Shown: positions 43,911 to 55,374, counted from the stretch's first letter. The stretch: 64,000 nucleotides of DNA from Hyalella azteca (GCF_000764305.2 NW_025936579.1:64769-128768); one strand, 5' to 3'. The notes: generated by a model from the sequence alone, not told the origin. Program-made: numbers and translations.

Positions 43911-44050
43911 CTATTTCAACCTATCTTCAGTCTTGAAAAATTCCGGTCAATCGACATGCTCTGTGAACAAGTCACGAAAAGTACAAGAATCGGCGACAGG
44001 CCACATCAGACTCATCAGCGCCGACATCACTATGTTATGTTATTTTATAT

Positions 44051-44815
44051 GAACAGGTGCGCAACAAAATTTTCACCTAAAAATGTATTTAAGTGTGTTT
44101 ATTTTTTCCTCCTGAGTTTCTCTGCAGTTCATTGCGTTGTCGTCTGTTCGCCTTGCTTACAATCCGACGTCAACTCCAATATAGTTAGGCGTCATTGAAA
44201 CACTCTGATCAGCCTGTGAGCTCACTTCACTTTCTGAAGTCTTTGAGAAATCATGCAACTACTGTGTCTTTGAGAGCCCCGCTGATTTGGAAAGTCTTGC
44301 AATTAGTGAGGTGTCGGAAGACTAGGAAGTTAGGCGATCAGTGTCAGCGATGGAATCCATCACCCCTCACTTGTGAGAACATGGAAAGCATCTCAAGTCA
44401 GGCGCTCGAAAGCAGTGGCTCTAAAAAGTTTTGTAATCGCAATGGTGCAGGACAGTCGATGCACGACCAATTAAATAGTACTGTACATTGATTGGTAATG
44501 AATAATTGTGAATAAATAGTGTTATTTGATTTTTATTTTGCGTGCTGCGTTAATAGTTAGAGATAATATATTAATATTATAATAATTAATTAGGGACAAT
44601 GACCTCTGCATGAATAGGATGGGAGCTTGGACCAGGTGAGGGGCGTGTAGCAACTGCTGCAAATTGTTGCCAGATTATCTTGGGTTAGGCAATAAACAGT
44701 TAAAAGCGGTAATAATAAGTGAGGTAATTCCAGTGATGTTTCAATTTTTTCCTTTTTCTTCCCTTAGAACAGTTCAAATAATAGCTGTGGATATTTGAAA
44801 ATTTATCTACATTTC
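44051..44815. other. Non-coding stretch, nothing recognised
   Basis: The 98-codon frame at 44195-44491 matches nothing I know. AT-rich after 44500. Confidence 0.45.
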
Positions 44816-44877
44816 ATATAAGCAGAATATAAAAATGTAGAGACATTTCATATTAGCAGAATATAAAAATGTAGATC
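44813..44877. repeat. 34-bp direct duplication
   Basis: ACATTTCATATAAGCAGAAT followed by ATAAAAATGTAGA is repeated immediately with two differences. Confidence 0.85.
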
Positions 44878-47560
44878 GTCTAAGACTCTAAGAATTGAAT
44901 TGAATGTCATGGCCCGTGCTTCGATCGTTCAGTGTTTTGACGGAAAATGATTCTCGTGCTGCTGCGAGTCCAGCAAGATTTAACGGTGCCATTACTTCTA
45001 TTGGCTGTAAATATTTAACAGATCGGGTTACACAATCCTATTGCCAATTAACCTCTTTTGTTTGCTCTGCAATTAAAGCTCTGGATCCGTTGGGTGTGAG
45101 CCCCAACTAATTTCTAGCATTTATTTAATCAATTACTAGGTCAAAATCAATAAATTTTCCTTTTACAAAACATTTGATCCAGAGGCCTCTTTCACCCTAT
45201 TATTCTGGATCTCGGTGAGAATAAAATATATTGAAATTTGTTACTTATTTTCAAAATTTATTCGCAATCACAATCACTAAATGATGATTCAATCCATTTA
45301 CTTCACATTCATAAATCTTGATCCCAGTCCTTTACCAATGGAGATTTGCCTTCGATGAGCCTTTATATAACGAAGATGTCCTTCATAGTTTGCGAGTTGT
45401 TAATTGAGACAATCTTCAGAGCATCGAAAAGTTTTCTGGATCATTTGCCACTGTATCAGCCTTCAACCACCTGCTCCTCATGGCCACCGAAGATACGCCT
45501 GTAAGATGTTCAGTACGGGACAGTGTGCACAGCCAGAAGTACGTCCGTTCTTCGGCAGGGATCTTACGTTCCATGTTATCGGAAGCCGATGAAGATAACG
45601 AGCTGCTGGGTCTGCCATCCAGGATGTCGGAGGCTTCATCGCTGCGCCATTAGAGGCATTAATGACACGTCATCGTGACATCTTAGCTCTGCTTTTCTTG
45701 TGCCAGAGCTTCCTCAGCGCTCTATAAAGCTTGCTATTCGACACTTTAGCTGACAATCTTCGATAATAAGATGGCTTCATATCGCCTTTCATGCACGTTC
45801 AGAGAAATTGTTAGCATTCAACTTACCGTGTGGAATTTCTCGCTGTACGATTAATTCACCGTTTTGATACTCGGTTGGCATTACAAATTGCATGACACTT
45901 GTCTTCTTCATTATCGAGTATCATTATCTAGTATCTACATCATTAATCTAGTTGATACTTGATTTATGATAATCTCTCTAAAACTCTTGTACTCACGTTT
46001 TACTTTTTTTCTAAACATTTCTGTGAATTCTCATCTATGTGCATTTTCCTTCGGCCTTGTTTATCCTTTTACGTTATTTCTAAGACGCTTTACGATGCCT
46101 TTGAGAACTTGTTCTCTTGGTTTCATTTTAAACTCCGGGGAATTTTCTGGTGCAAATCACATTTTTTCGTCTTTTGAGCCGTGTCCGGAAACTGGATTGA
46201 TGCTCAGCAACTGTTCCTTAACTGGTTACTTAGTTCTTACGTAATTAAAAATTTACTTTTGGGTAAACGACTGGCGACATCTTCGACTTGTCGAAGTAAT
46301 AAAAAGGCTTGTCAAGTTGGTTGCTGCATGTTAGCGCAACCATTTTTGAGAATGTGGTCCATGGCCTCGCCCAGCGTTATAATGCCTGCCCATAGCTTGC
46401 AAGTAAAGATCTTGCGAGGGTAAATTTAAGCTTCATTTAAAGGGGGCAAATTGGTTCGAAAATGTTCCTGCCTCAGAGTTAGTTACAACGCAGTTAGTTA
46501 GCAAAAGAATTCGTTTTGCTTCATAGACCGCCATTAGTGAAATGAACATGGCCCCATAAAAAATAATTTTGTGGTCTTCCCTTCAATTAAGAAGTCCATT
46601 TTTAGTGTAAATAAACTTCCCTAACTATTATAGAACCACTCACAGCTGTAGGATATCAAGAAATGCAAAAATTTATTTAAAAACTTCCAAGACCAACTGA
46701 ATTTTGACATCTTGAATTAGAATTGTATTTCTCATTGAATAAGTGAAATTAGGATTCTCCTAACTACGTATGTGTTAAAGTTGAAGTTATTTAAAATTCC
46801 AATAGTTGAATATGATGGATGGAGCAACATCCAAGCCTGAGATATGATACATTTTGTGGTTACGTGTATATATTTTTTTAACCCGCAAAATCACATTTTT
46901 CGGAATAGTGTAGATACAGGTGCTGTAAATCTTACTTGATAATTCACTGTTATATAGCATCATTAAGGAAGTTTCAGGGGATGAAGCAGTTAATTTCATG
47001 GTACCAATAAACTTTTTACCATATATTATTTGCACTAGCAATACTGCGCATGAAGGGAGCAGGAAATATTATTTAGCTAAAATTTCATCACTCACTCACA
47101 CGGCTTGACTAGAAATTGGGGGCGTTGAGACCCTAGGTAGGGACTTTTGCATCGGTCAGTCACGCAGCTCTTAGTCCACAGCTCTTGTTTCAAAAAGTGC
47201 AGTCAGCGCACCTAAGGCAATACATTATTCAATTGAAAATATAACAATTTTCTTTTATGTCCTAAAAACTCAATCCTCACATCATTGGTCTGCTTAAATC
47301 GCAAATTAACTATCTTTCATAAGCAAAGGAAGCTTCAATTACATTCACAATATCTTTATTTAAAAAATTATGAATGTTCTTGGCGTTTTCTGTGTCTTGA
47401 AACTCTTGAAGACCCTAACATTATCATGCTTGTTTAGAGACTTGAATACGTTAATTCAAAACCGAGAAATGAACATGGGTCCAAAATCGGAATTAAAAAA
47501 ATTATAACTTTTAATCGTTGGCGCTAATTGATCCATACATTTTTATCAATTTATTATTTT
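44878..47560. other. Non-coding stretch, nothing recognised
   Basis: Frames up to 92 codons (45959-46244, 46181-46423, 46787-47041 minus) read like chance. Positions 45470-45740 are GC-balanced. Confidence 0.45.
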
Positions 47561-47566
47561 ATTTTA

Positions 47567-47860
47567 TCAATTCTCAAAGCTATTCTTGCCAATCTCCTCT
47601 GCTTTCTCTGCCTCCTTAACAAATAAATATCTATTTGCAATTTCAATCACAGCCACAGCTGCCTTCCCACAATTACTCTCACCCTCCCTCACCTCCTCTC
47701 TCACAAACGCATCACATTCAACCATCGGGTGCTCTAAATATTTCCCTCCCACCACCTTCCCATATATATATTTTTCACTCGTTCCCCCTCCATCTGTACG
47801 TCCTTTCACACCCAGCGCCCCAACCTTCACACAAAATAGTTGCCTTGGTATAACTCTCAT
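47567..47860 (-). CDS. Protein-like 97-codon frame in a strand-asymmetric block (doubtful)
   Basis: The minus-strand frame begins MRVIPRQLFCVKVGALGVKG and continues with a charged, varied composition (KYIYGKVVGGKYLEHPMVE, then FVREEVREGESNCGKAAVAV). Just upstream on the same strand is TTATATTTACTACAG, a splice-acceptor-like match, two bases before GTAATG. The plus strand here is strongly pyrimidine-rich, so stops are rare in several frames, and overlapping frames of similar length exist on the plus strand. I recognise no family. It may be a genuine small exon or just a consequence of purine/pyrimidine asymmetry. Confidence 0.2.
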   Translation of the reverse strand: MRVIPRQLFCVKVGALGVKGRTDGGGTSEKYIYGKVVGGKYLEHPMVECDAFVREEVREGESNCGKAAVAVIEIANRYLFVKEAEKAEEIGKNSFEN

Positions 47861-48379
47861 TACCTGTAGTAAATATAAGTAGTAGCAGTTTTACTGAACT
47901 GTTGAATTACACGCAGAAGCCAGTTGAATATGCAAAAATAGCGCTGCATTCATGAATTTTTTATACTGTATCCAAGTAAAGAGGAACTGCAGCTGAAACG
48001 CATATAGACTAGAATCTTGGTATAGTTGGGCTGAATTAAGATGTTCTTTAACGCATGTTTTGTTGAATTAGAGTTGCTCTCTGGTCTTCAGCAAAGCCTA
48101 AATTAAAGAATGGAATGTTGTATAATATCACTTCTAAGTTTTCTTTATTTATAACCTATAATTTATTAAGGCAAATCGCTTATGATAATAATTTCGCTTT
48201 TTACCAATATTAACATGCATGGGTTGGACAAAATTGTGTTACAGCATCAATTCTCCGAGGCATTGACTCTTACGAATTGTGAATTTTTCCAAAGAAATTT
48301 TAGCTTATTTTTCAATTAAACCCTCTCTTACCCTCTTACAGTTGGACCCCAGTTACACCCTCGATCGGCCTTTTTAAAC
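47861..48379. other. AT-rich non-coding stretch, nothing recognised
   Basis: No open frame or repeat supported. Confidence 0.45.
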
Positions 48380-48382
48380 CAA

Positions 48383-48636
48383 TCTCAACGTATCTCATTC
48401 GGCCAGAGGTCGGAAATAATGTAAACGATGATTCGTCAATGAAAATCACATTTTCCCACTGCTCGATGAACCAATTCTGGATGTTTACACCACTTTAAAT
48501 GCTTTGACGCATGATTTTTGAGACCAGAGGTTTTCTAATTGCAACTTTTTCATAGAATCTAGATCTGTGCAACTCTCGGCGGATAGACGTTTTGTAAACT
48601 GGGTTTCTTTGCCGCGTTACAAAGGACAAATATAAT
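48383..48636 (-). pseudogene. Tc1-like transposase fragment
   Basis: Read on the minus strand, one frame with a single stop gives PVYKTSIRRELHRS (end of the helix-turn-helix domain), then RKPLVSKI, a stop, and then NIQNWFIEQWENVIFIDESS and FTLFPTSGRMRY. IDESSFT carries the first catalytic aspartate of the DDE domain. Homology stops near 48385, before the second aspartate. The DNA is similar to the inverted middle part of the Tc1 element at 60.2-61.4 kb, so both belong to one family. No terminal repeats are seen. Confidence 0.85.
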
Positions 48637-51600
48637 AAATTATTTTAAACATAACTCGTCACACTTTACCGCGTTACCATCGACAAATCTGGTAACTTAT
48701 TTTCCTCCTACTGGCCTGTCACTACAATAGTTGCCCCTGGTCCATGACTGCAGCTGCTCGCAAGAAACTTAATTAACAAGCTACGACGTGATGCTCGAAA
48801 AATCTGAAAAAAATCTTCGTCCAGTTCATTAACTCGAGACGCGAGTTTCTACCTGCTACAAAAATCCTTGACTGAATTGCCTGAAAAAAGAGGTCACGTC
48901 CTTTTATTTATTATCCTCGTTTGATCTTGTTTCGAAGTTCTGAGATTTTGTTCATCTTTCCTCGGTAACTTGAAGCTTAATTTTGAAAATTGTTTTTCAA
49001 AATGTTTATTGCACATTACAACATGTGCAATATATAAAGTTATTGAGAGAAATTAAACAGATACGTTTATAGTTCAAGACGAGTTCATATGTTTTTGATT
49101 GAAAATACAATTTTAAGATGGTGTCATGATTTTGCATTATGAAGGCCTATAATGACATTACTCCTGGAATTTTTCGTATGAATCTTTTGAGAATATGGAC
49201 GTATATGGAATTCTCCAGCGCCCCATCAGCAGTATTTAAGCTTTAGAAGAAATTCACGCGCTTCGGCATGATTTTTTTATGTAATTGTGTACATTGGATT
49301 TCAACAAATATGCGGATAGGTTCAACTGTTTTCAGTCATTTTAAATGGTTTGATTATTGAATGAAAAGGGCTCAAGAAAATTGTTTTCAATTCCTGTGAA
49401 TTTATTTCCTAGATTGCATTTGCGGTATCATTACAATGCATGATACTGAAGATTGAAATCGTTGAAATAATTGTTTTTTTAACAAATGCTCGTTGCACCG
49501 ACTGTCATTAACTTGCTTTGCTTTACGAAAGTCGTGTGGAAATGATGAACTATTTTTATAGGATGAGTTCTATGTGAAATATCTCCTGGAGTTTGGGATC
49601 ATTAATGGAAGTTATTGATAATATTGGTAACCAAGCCTTACATCCAATTTAATATTGAATTCACTTGATCAAATTGTCATTTGCCGGCTTGCATTATAAA
49701 TTGACTATACTCCACTACCTCGGTCGGGTTGGCTATGTGAATGAATAGCTTTAATTCGCTGAATAACGAAGTTCAAAAGCCGAGACGCTAATGAAAAGGC
49801 TGCGTGAAACTGATGCGCATGAGGGGGGTTTTCCAGGCGCTTGGTTCCATAGCAGAGATCTTTAGTCCTTGATGCTCTCTGGCCCACACTTCACCGTAAT
49901 TGGATCGCTTTCGTGCTCCAAAGAAAAATCACCGAATTTGCTACAAGTTTTCCACTCAATTGTTCCAACTTTTTCGACCGATGTTGCCCACTGAGCTGTG
50001 ATACCTGCGCATTCTAATTGGCTTCTCTGCCTATCTGAATTATAATAATTGTTAGTTCGCAAAAACTAAATTGAGATATATGAACTCGACCTGGAAATTT
50101 ATCCAGCATGCTTTAATTAACATTCAAGCTATGTTTTATTCTTTTAGTCAAATATTCCACAGTGAAGCTATTTTTACAGTTGCTGCTCTTTGTTGCAGAA
50201 TGGTAAATAAAAATGACCAGAATTCGCCTATATACATCTGTTAACATTAGAATTGCCTTCTATGATGCCGAGACTGTCTGTAACTATTGTAGTTTATTTA
50301 TATTTGACCATCTATAATGAATGATTTAAACTGGTGTTAATGTAAACAAATATGTTTACTGTAATGTGGTTAACGATGCGTTGGTACGGTTCTAATTAAC
50401 GCGCTATAACACGCAAGCCTGCTAGCCATGTACGAGTACTTCGATTAAAAATGTATAAGCCAATCATGATGCGTAGTTTTCTAATACCCGCATTGATGAA
50501 TTATTCATTCAAAAAATCGTTATTAAGCATGAATGAAAATTATTACAGATGTGGAACGAGTTTCGTTCATGGAATATAAACAGATTTTTTCGCCTGCTCA
50601 ATATACCTCAATTACACGATGTGCTCGCTTCCATGAACGCAATATGCGCGGCACAACACAACCGCTTTTTCGCCAACAGTGCCATTAAAATTTTGGCCTC
50701 TTTTATCCAGGCAAATAAGAGAGCGCCTTACTCGGAATAGGTTCATGTTTACAAATTGAGATCACTTCTGAGAATACTGCATGAAATTAGATGCATGCCG
50801 CCGCTGTTGTGCCGTACCGTATTCATGCATCGCGAGGTGTTCGCCCAGCCGCGTGGGTTGAAGACATTCAAATGTGGTTTTGCTGGGGCAGCCTTGGGGC
50901 CGTGATTCAATAGACCGTTTGAATGACATGGTGATGCCAACCAGCGTTCGTACAGCGCGACAGCGAAGAGGAAATACTGAGTAGCAATTGGAACGCAAGG
51001 CGCACTTTTCCCTATTCAACGACTTGATGTTCAACTTCTCATAACGTGGGGCATATTTGTTTAGATTCAGGCTAGAAACCACATCTTATTTTGAGTAGGC
51101 GTTTTAGTGTGTCCATCATATTTGCCTTATTGTATATAAGCCTGGTCAACTTAAGTTACGTAACGAAATTAAACATGCAGTTTAATAATTATAGCTTGCA
51201 AATTATCTCAATTCTAAGAGCTTGGTATATAGAGAATTAGAGATGGATATTTGAATATAACCATGCATGTGTCTTCCCTATTTTCAGCAAGAAATAATTG
51301 AATTATTTACCTTTGAAGCTGAATTTGTTTAGGTAGCTGATTTTTTATGTTACATTCCGGTACCGAATCCGTCTGAAAAAAAGCGTTTAAGTCGCGCCTA
51401 TTCATTCAAATGATCGAATGTATATGCTAAACGGTAATGAAAGATTTTGGGTTTTTATTTAAATAATATTTTTCACTTATTTCCATAAAGTCGTATTACA
51501 ATAAGTTTATTCAGCTCTATTTTATGCTAGTTGTAATAAGTGTACTGCAATAAGGTGCAAAGATGTGAATCCTCGGCTGCTTCTTCCTCTTGTATATTTT

Positions 51601-51905
51601 CATTCACGGCCGTGTTCCAAAATGATTTCCAGATAAACTTTGAATCGATTCCTTTTTATAAATTTGAAGGGTTAGATTTTCATGTTTATCTACTATATAT
51701 CATAAGTTTAAACATTGATAAAATTATTAACATAAGTTGTCTTGAATTATTCAGATTGCGCCTTATTATGTTACGAGAAGGAATTTTAAATGACTGACTA
51801 GCACAGGCGCTAGTCAATTGACTGCAATGAGAAAAATTGACAGTCAAAGTTTGTGTGACGTACCTTAAGTGTTCAAAACACTTGGAATGGATGCCGGCTC
51901 AGCGT
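48637..51905. other. Non-coding stretch with some balanced-composition patches
   Basis: Positions 49700-50050 and 50545-51080 are GC-balanced. Minus-strand frames there (49862-50062 and 50762-51082, up to 106 codons) are varied in composition, but I cannot assign them. Confidence 0.45.
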
Positions 51906-52332
51906 TGATCTCGTTGTGTTGTTGCTGCTGCCGCAAAGGTAAGACTTGTGTGCCGTTGTGTTGTTGCTGCTGCAGCAAAGGTAAGACTTGTGTGCCGTTG
52001 TGTTGTTGCTGCTCCAGCAAAGGTAAGACTTGTGTGCCGTTGTGTTGTTGCTGCTGCCGCAAAGGTAAAACTTGTGTGCCGTTGTGTTGTTGCCGCTGCC
52101 GCAAAGGTAAGACTTGTGTGCCGTTGTGTTGTTGCTGCTGCAGCAAATGTGAGACATGTGTGCCGTTGTGTTGTTGCTGCTGCAGCAAAGGTAAGACTTT
52201 GGTGCAGTTACAGACGCTGCTGATATTGCTGCATCCTGAGGACGATCCCGACGGCAATTTCGTTCGAGCTCCAGCTGGCTTCCGTTCTGGTCTCACTCCA
52301 TCATAGGGGAAACAAGAAACTAACAACAGCAT
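51865..52332 (-). CDS. 155-codon frame through the 42-bp array: possible repeat protein
   Basis: The minus-strand frame starts MLLLVSCFPYDGV, with AAAA just before the ATG. About 46 non-repetitive residues (including SGSSSGCSNISSVCNCTKV) are followed by about six to seven copies of the 14-residue unit QQQQHNGTQVLPLR. Each unit carries a poly-Gln run and an NGT sequon. The N-terminus is weakly hydrophobic but not a convincing signal peptide. The plus strand offers competing frames with CCCCCRKGKTCVPL repeats. The array alone explains the openness, and only the 46-residue head argues for coding. I recognise no family. Confidence 0.2.
   Translation of the reverse strand: MLLLVSCFPYDGVRPERKPAGARTKLPSGSSSGCSNISSVCNCTKVLPLLQQQQHNGTHVSHLLQQQQHNGTQVLPLRQRQQHNGTQVLPLRQQQQHNGTQVLPLLEQQQHNGTQVLPLLQQQQHNGTQVLPLRQQQQHNEINAEPASIPSVLNT
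51911..52206. repeat. 42-bp minisatellite, seven copies
   Basis: The unit is GTGTGCCGTTGTGTTGTTGC followed by TGCTGCCGCAAAGGTAAGAC and TT. GT of the internal GTAAGA motif falls at 51939, 51981, 52023, 52065, 52107, 52149 and 52191, exactly 42 bp apart. Since 42 is a multiple of three and the unit lacks stops in several frames, both strands stay open. Five of the seven units carry an identical AAAGGTAAGA, a very good 5' splice-site match; one has GTAAAA and one is degenerate. Confidence 0.95.
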
Positions 52333-53100
52333 TTTTATTTAGAAAAAATAAGTACCTATTTGAAAAGATTATGGAGGTGTCACATTGGTGGGGTCGCTTG
52401 AAGAAAGCCAATACACCCACGATCCTCCGCTATTAGGTTTGTAAATTTCAGATTTGATTCAGCGGTTTGATAAATAAATTTAAATTTGCTATGTTTTTGA
52501 GAAAAAAACTATGAATAAGTTTTTATCAAATTGCTTATTTATGGATTAAGGTGTAAGTGACTGTAAGAAAATACTAAGATCAAGTTGAATTCTCAATAAC
52601 AGGCAGATCAGAATTAGTGACCAGGCATTCCGCAACAATTGTCGTTCGGACACTGTAAACAACAGTGCCCGAAAATATACAAAGTCAATGATGTTAAAAA
52701 TACATAGAATATATTTCTTGTAATGTAATCCATAGAATATAAAAATAGAAGTGAAATTATTAAGAAAATAATTACAATTAAGCATCATGCACGTCTTATT
52801 TTTGGGAATTTCGTACAGCTATAATCGAAAAATAGTTTATTTGCTGATTTCTGATTGCTTCTCTATGGAAAATTTTAATTTTATGGATATTTGCTATAAC
52901 CAAGTCTCTGCTTTAACCATGCAGAATATTTGTATGTAATTAGCCTAATGAAAGGCATATCAGATCTCGGGAAGAAGCAAAGGTAGAATGCTTTTGTTGT
53001 CCAAACTTCGGGTATCTCGCCTGAGAATTGGCTTGGTGTCCATTAGAGCCCGAGTCACTGCTTTATCTTGACAAAAACCTGAGCAAGTTCGAGCTAATGT
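52333..53100. other. AT-rich non-coding stretch, nothing recognised
   Basis: No supported feature. The minus-strand frame at 52546-52788 reads like chance. Confidence 0.45.
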
Positions 53101-53105
53101 GGCGT

Positions 53106-53173
53106 TATATTTACCCTCATTCCAAAGAATGGCATCATTCTAAAGTGATAAGAATGCCATTCTCGTAAATATA
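53106..53173. other. Two-part hairpin, ~68 nt
   Basis: TATATTTAC (53106-53114) pairs with GTAAATATA (53165-53173). Inside it, AGAATGGCAT...TCT (53126-53141, with a three-base bulge) pairs with AGAATGCCATTCT (53151-53163) around a nine-base loop. The internal loop is very asymmetric, so this is a poor microRNA precursor. It could be a small MITE remnant. Confidence 0.5.
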
Positions 53174-53760
53174 GAGCATAAGAGCCGTTTGGCGGCCGTT
53201 TGAAACTTGGGAGCAGATATGGCAAATAACTCAAGCCATTGAGCTAGAATGCCAGTGTTCGAACTCGACGGCTTTTTCCCATCGAATGAGGATCAAATCG
53301 GGGAGGCGTATTTGAGTTTCTTGTTTATTTCGAAGTTGTATACAAACTTCAGACTAAATATTTTACTATATGAGGAGAAGACGGGTGAGTATTTATCAAG
53401 TCACATTCAAGGAATTGTTTAGACTGAACAAAACATTTTAGTGTATTGTGATTCGAGGTTAAATGAGTTTCGCTTTTTATTGAAAATAAATATATTAAAG
53501 TGGTAAGCGTTCATGGGTCAATTTTGGTGAATGAATTCTACCATGGTTATTCAGTTATTCATATATACTTATATCATGCTTGTCCACGCTGTACGGTGCG
53601 ATATTTGTACAAAAGGAATTTTAGCTACACATTTAAATTTCAAACAACAAGTTAATAGTACACGTACTGAAATTTGGCTGCAGGACAGCAAGCCGAAATG
53701 CATTTACAGAATCCTTCCTCGCTGAAAATAATTGTATATTTATCGCTAGCGGTCCATCGG
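53174..53760. other. Non-coding stretch, nothing recognised
   Basis: AT-rich. No supported gene. Confidence 0.45.
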
Positions 53761-53763
53761 GTT

Positions 53764-53905
53764 AGGGGCGGCCACCTATACACCGCCTATAGCATTGCCA
53801 CGAGGATTCACCATGCAGCATGAACTAGTCGTGGGCGGGAAGGATATTCCCGCGGGTGAAACGCAAGACACGCTTCTGGTGACGTACGGCCTGGATTAGA
53901 TTTGT
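53764..53905. other. GC-rich island with several short hairpins
   Basis: GGCGG/CCGCC flank CCACCTATACA. CCACGA near 53799 can pair with TCGTGG near 53829. GCGGGAA-GGATA-TTCCCGC, near 53835-53855, is a perfect 7-bp stem with a 5-base loop. A 28-codon plus frame (MQHELVVGGKDIPAG...) covers part of it. I recognise neither a known RNA nor a protein. The GC content contrasts strongly with the flanks. Confidence 0.4.
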
Positions 53906-55305
53906 GTCACTTTGACAGCTCAGTGCCAGAGATGTTCTGGCGTCAACGTCTTCAGAGAGGCCAAGCGGGTTCACCGAGAAGGTTTTGAACAGAAAAACTG
54001 AGGTTCTTGAATTCTCATTTCGCTGTTTAAATCTGGAGTGATTGCGTCTATATATGTCGTTAGTTTCTGAGTTGTTTGAAAATACTTCGTCTCTCGTTTG
54101 TTTTTTTTTCCAGGGGAATAAATCTTACGTTATTGTTGTTTCGTAATAGCTTTGTTCTCGTTTTGTTCGTTGTTCAGTAATTCAAGAAGTGCTATAACTA
54201 CTGCTGCTTTGTCGGTGAAGCAATGGAAGAAAAGGTGGGATTTTTTGGGCGTAAATCCTGTTTTTTTTATGCTATATTTATGGTGCTTAATTTTAATTTC
54301 CTCCACTGTACGAGAAGAAAAACTACTCTCTTATTGAGAAGGAACTGCTTATAATTTTATTCACCCTCCATGCTGCTAATAAAATTTTTATTTTCTGAGT
54401 GCTTGGTCGATGTTGCTTGCCGGGCAGAAATTTGGCATTTCTCGAATTTTTCAAACCATTTACGATTTCCGTGTTTCATGCTATGTTCCACTTTTACAAT
54501 TCGAATTCGTACTTAAAATAATGCAAGCTATAAAATTTGCCTTCAAAGACCAATTTTTTTAGTTTTCCTTGTTACGGAAAGTACAGCAAAAGTAATCTGG
54601 CTCATGTCACTAATTATGTTGCGTTTGAAGTTAATGGGTTTGTGCCAATTTGAAAAGCTATTCTATTGATTCGATTACGGAATAAAATTATTGCAATTTA
54701 AACTCCTTTTTGTAGGTGACTTCTCCTTCGAAAATCTCATCGCGATTGCCTGGTCCAGAAACGTCGTCAGGGTTATTCGTCACTCGGCAGAATGTTTACC
54801 GCGCAACAATATCCCCACCGCAGGTATTTGCTGGCGACCGTTTCCAGTGCAGATCCGATTACAGGGCGCACACTTAATTGCTCATATCCATTTCTGTGAG
54901 CTTTTGTCTCTCGGGAAAATGTTTGACTGCAGCAAATAGGCCGAGAATTCCGACCCGGGATATGGTCCTTATTTCTGCCACGTCGAACTCTTCAGTTTCA
55001 GAATTAGTATTGGACCCTCCTGTATTTGTTTTGGATACTACTGTATTTGTGTGGGATAAACCAACGTGATAAACGAGTGGTGACTAAATATTGAGGCCCT
55101 TAATTATATATGATGTGCTTTCGGGCAAAAATGTATTATCCCGCGGCGCCTATCGTTCATCAATCAACTTGAAATTATTCTGGTCGCCTTCAAGGAGCTT
55201 TTTGAATTTTTGAAGTTTCAGTGACCATGCAACGCTACCAAATCGTAAATTTTGAAACACTTGTATGACGAACAGTAACTTCATAGATTTTGCATCTTCG
55301 GGTGC
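53906..55305. other. Non-coding stretch, nothing recognised
   Basis: Frames up to 82 codons (54691-54939) have no recognisable domain. A small internal repeat GTATTTGTTTTGGATAC / GTATTTGTGTGGGATA lies near 55020-55060. Confidence 0.45.
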
Positions 55306-55374
55306 TTGCGAGATATCATTGGGATAAGTCCTCCATTTGCTTAAATTCGTTGCGTTTTAATACGTGTATGTTCA

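Larger units (their letters stand above)
42914..44050 (+). mobile_element. CR1/L2-like LINE, 5'-truncated and internally deleted
   Basis: The copy starts within the reverse transcriptase domain, continues through the C-terminal part of the polyprotein and ends in CCGACATCACTATGTTATGT with an ATGTT-type tail. Between the RT end (about 43548) and the LPSLSYRRLRGD segment (about 43565), the roughly 100-residue segment that this family usually carries is missing. After that the frame shifts once near 43745 and reaches MWNSLPDSVVGAPSINAF and RFEIHSTISNPVDVE. The endonuclease domain is absent. Two further 3' fragments of the family lie at 15.9 and 34.9 kb. LINEs of this clade move by target-primed reverse transcription; this copy cannot. 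Confidence 0.92.

Noticed and set aside
50762..51082. 106-codon minus-strand frame as a transposase fragment
   Set aside because: Composition is protein-like, but no motif in the right order could be found in any frame.
53225..53280. GTTCGAACTC as a tRNA T-arm
   Set aside because: No matching acceptor, D or anticodon arms can be drawn around it.
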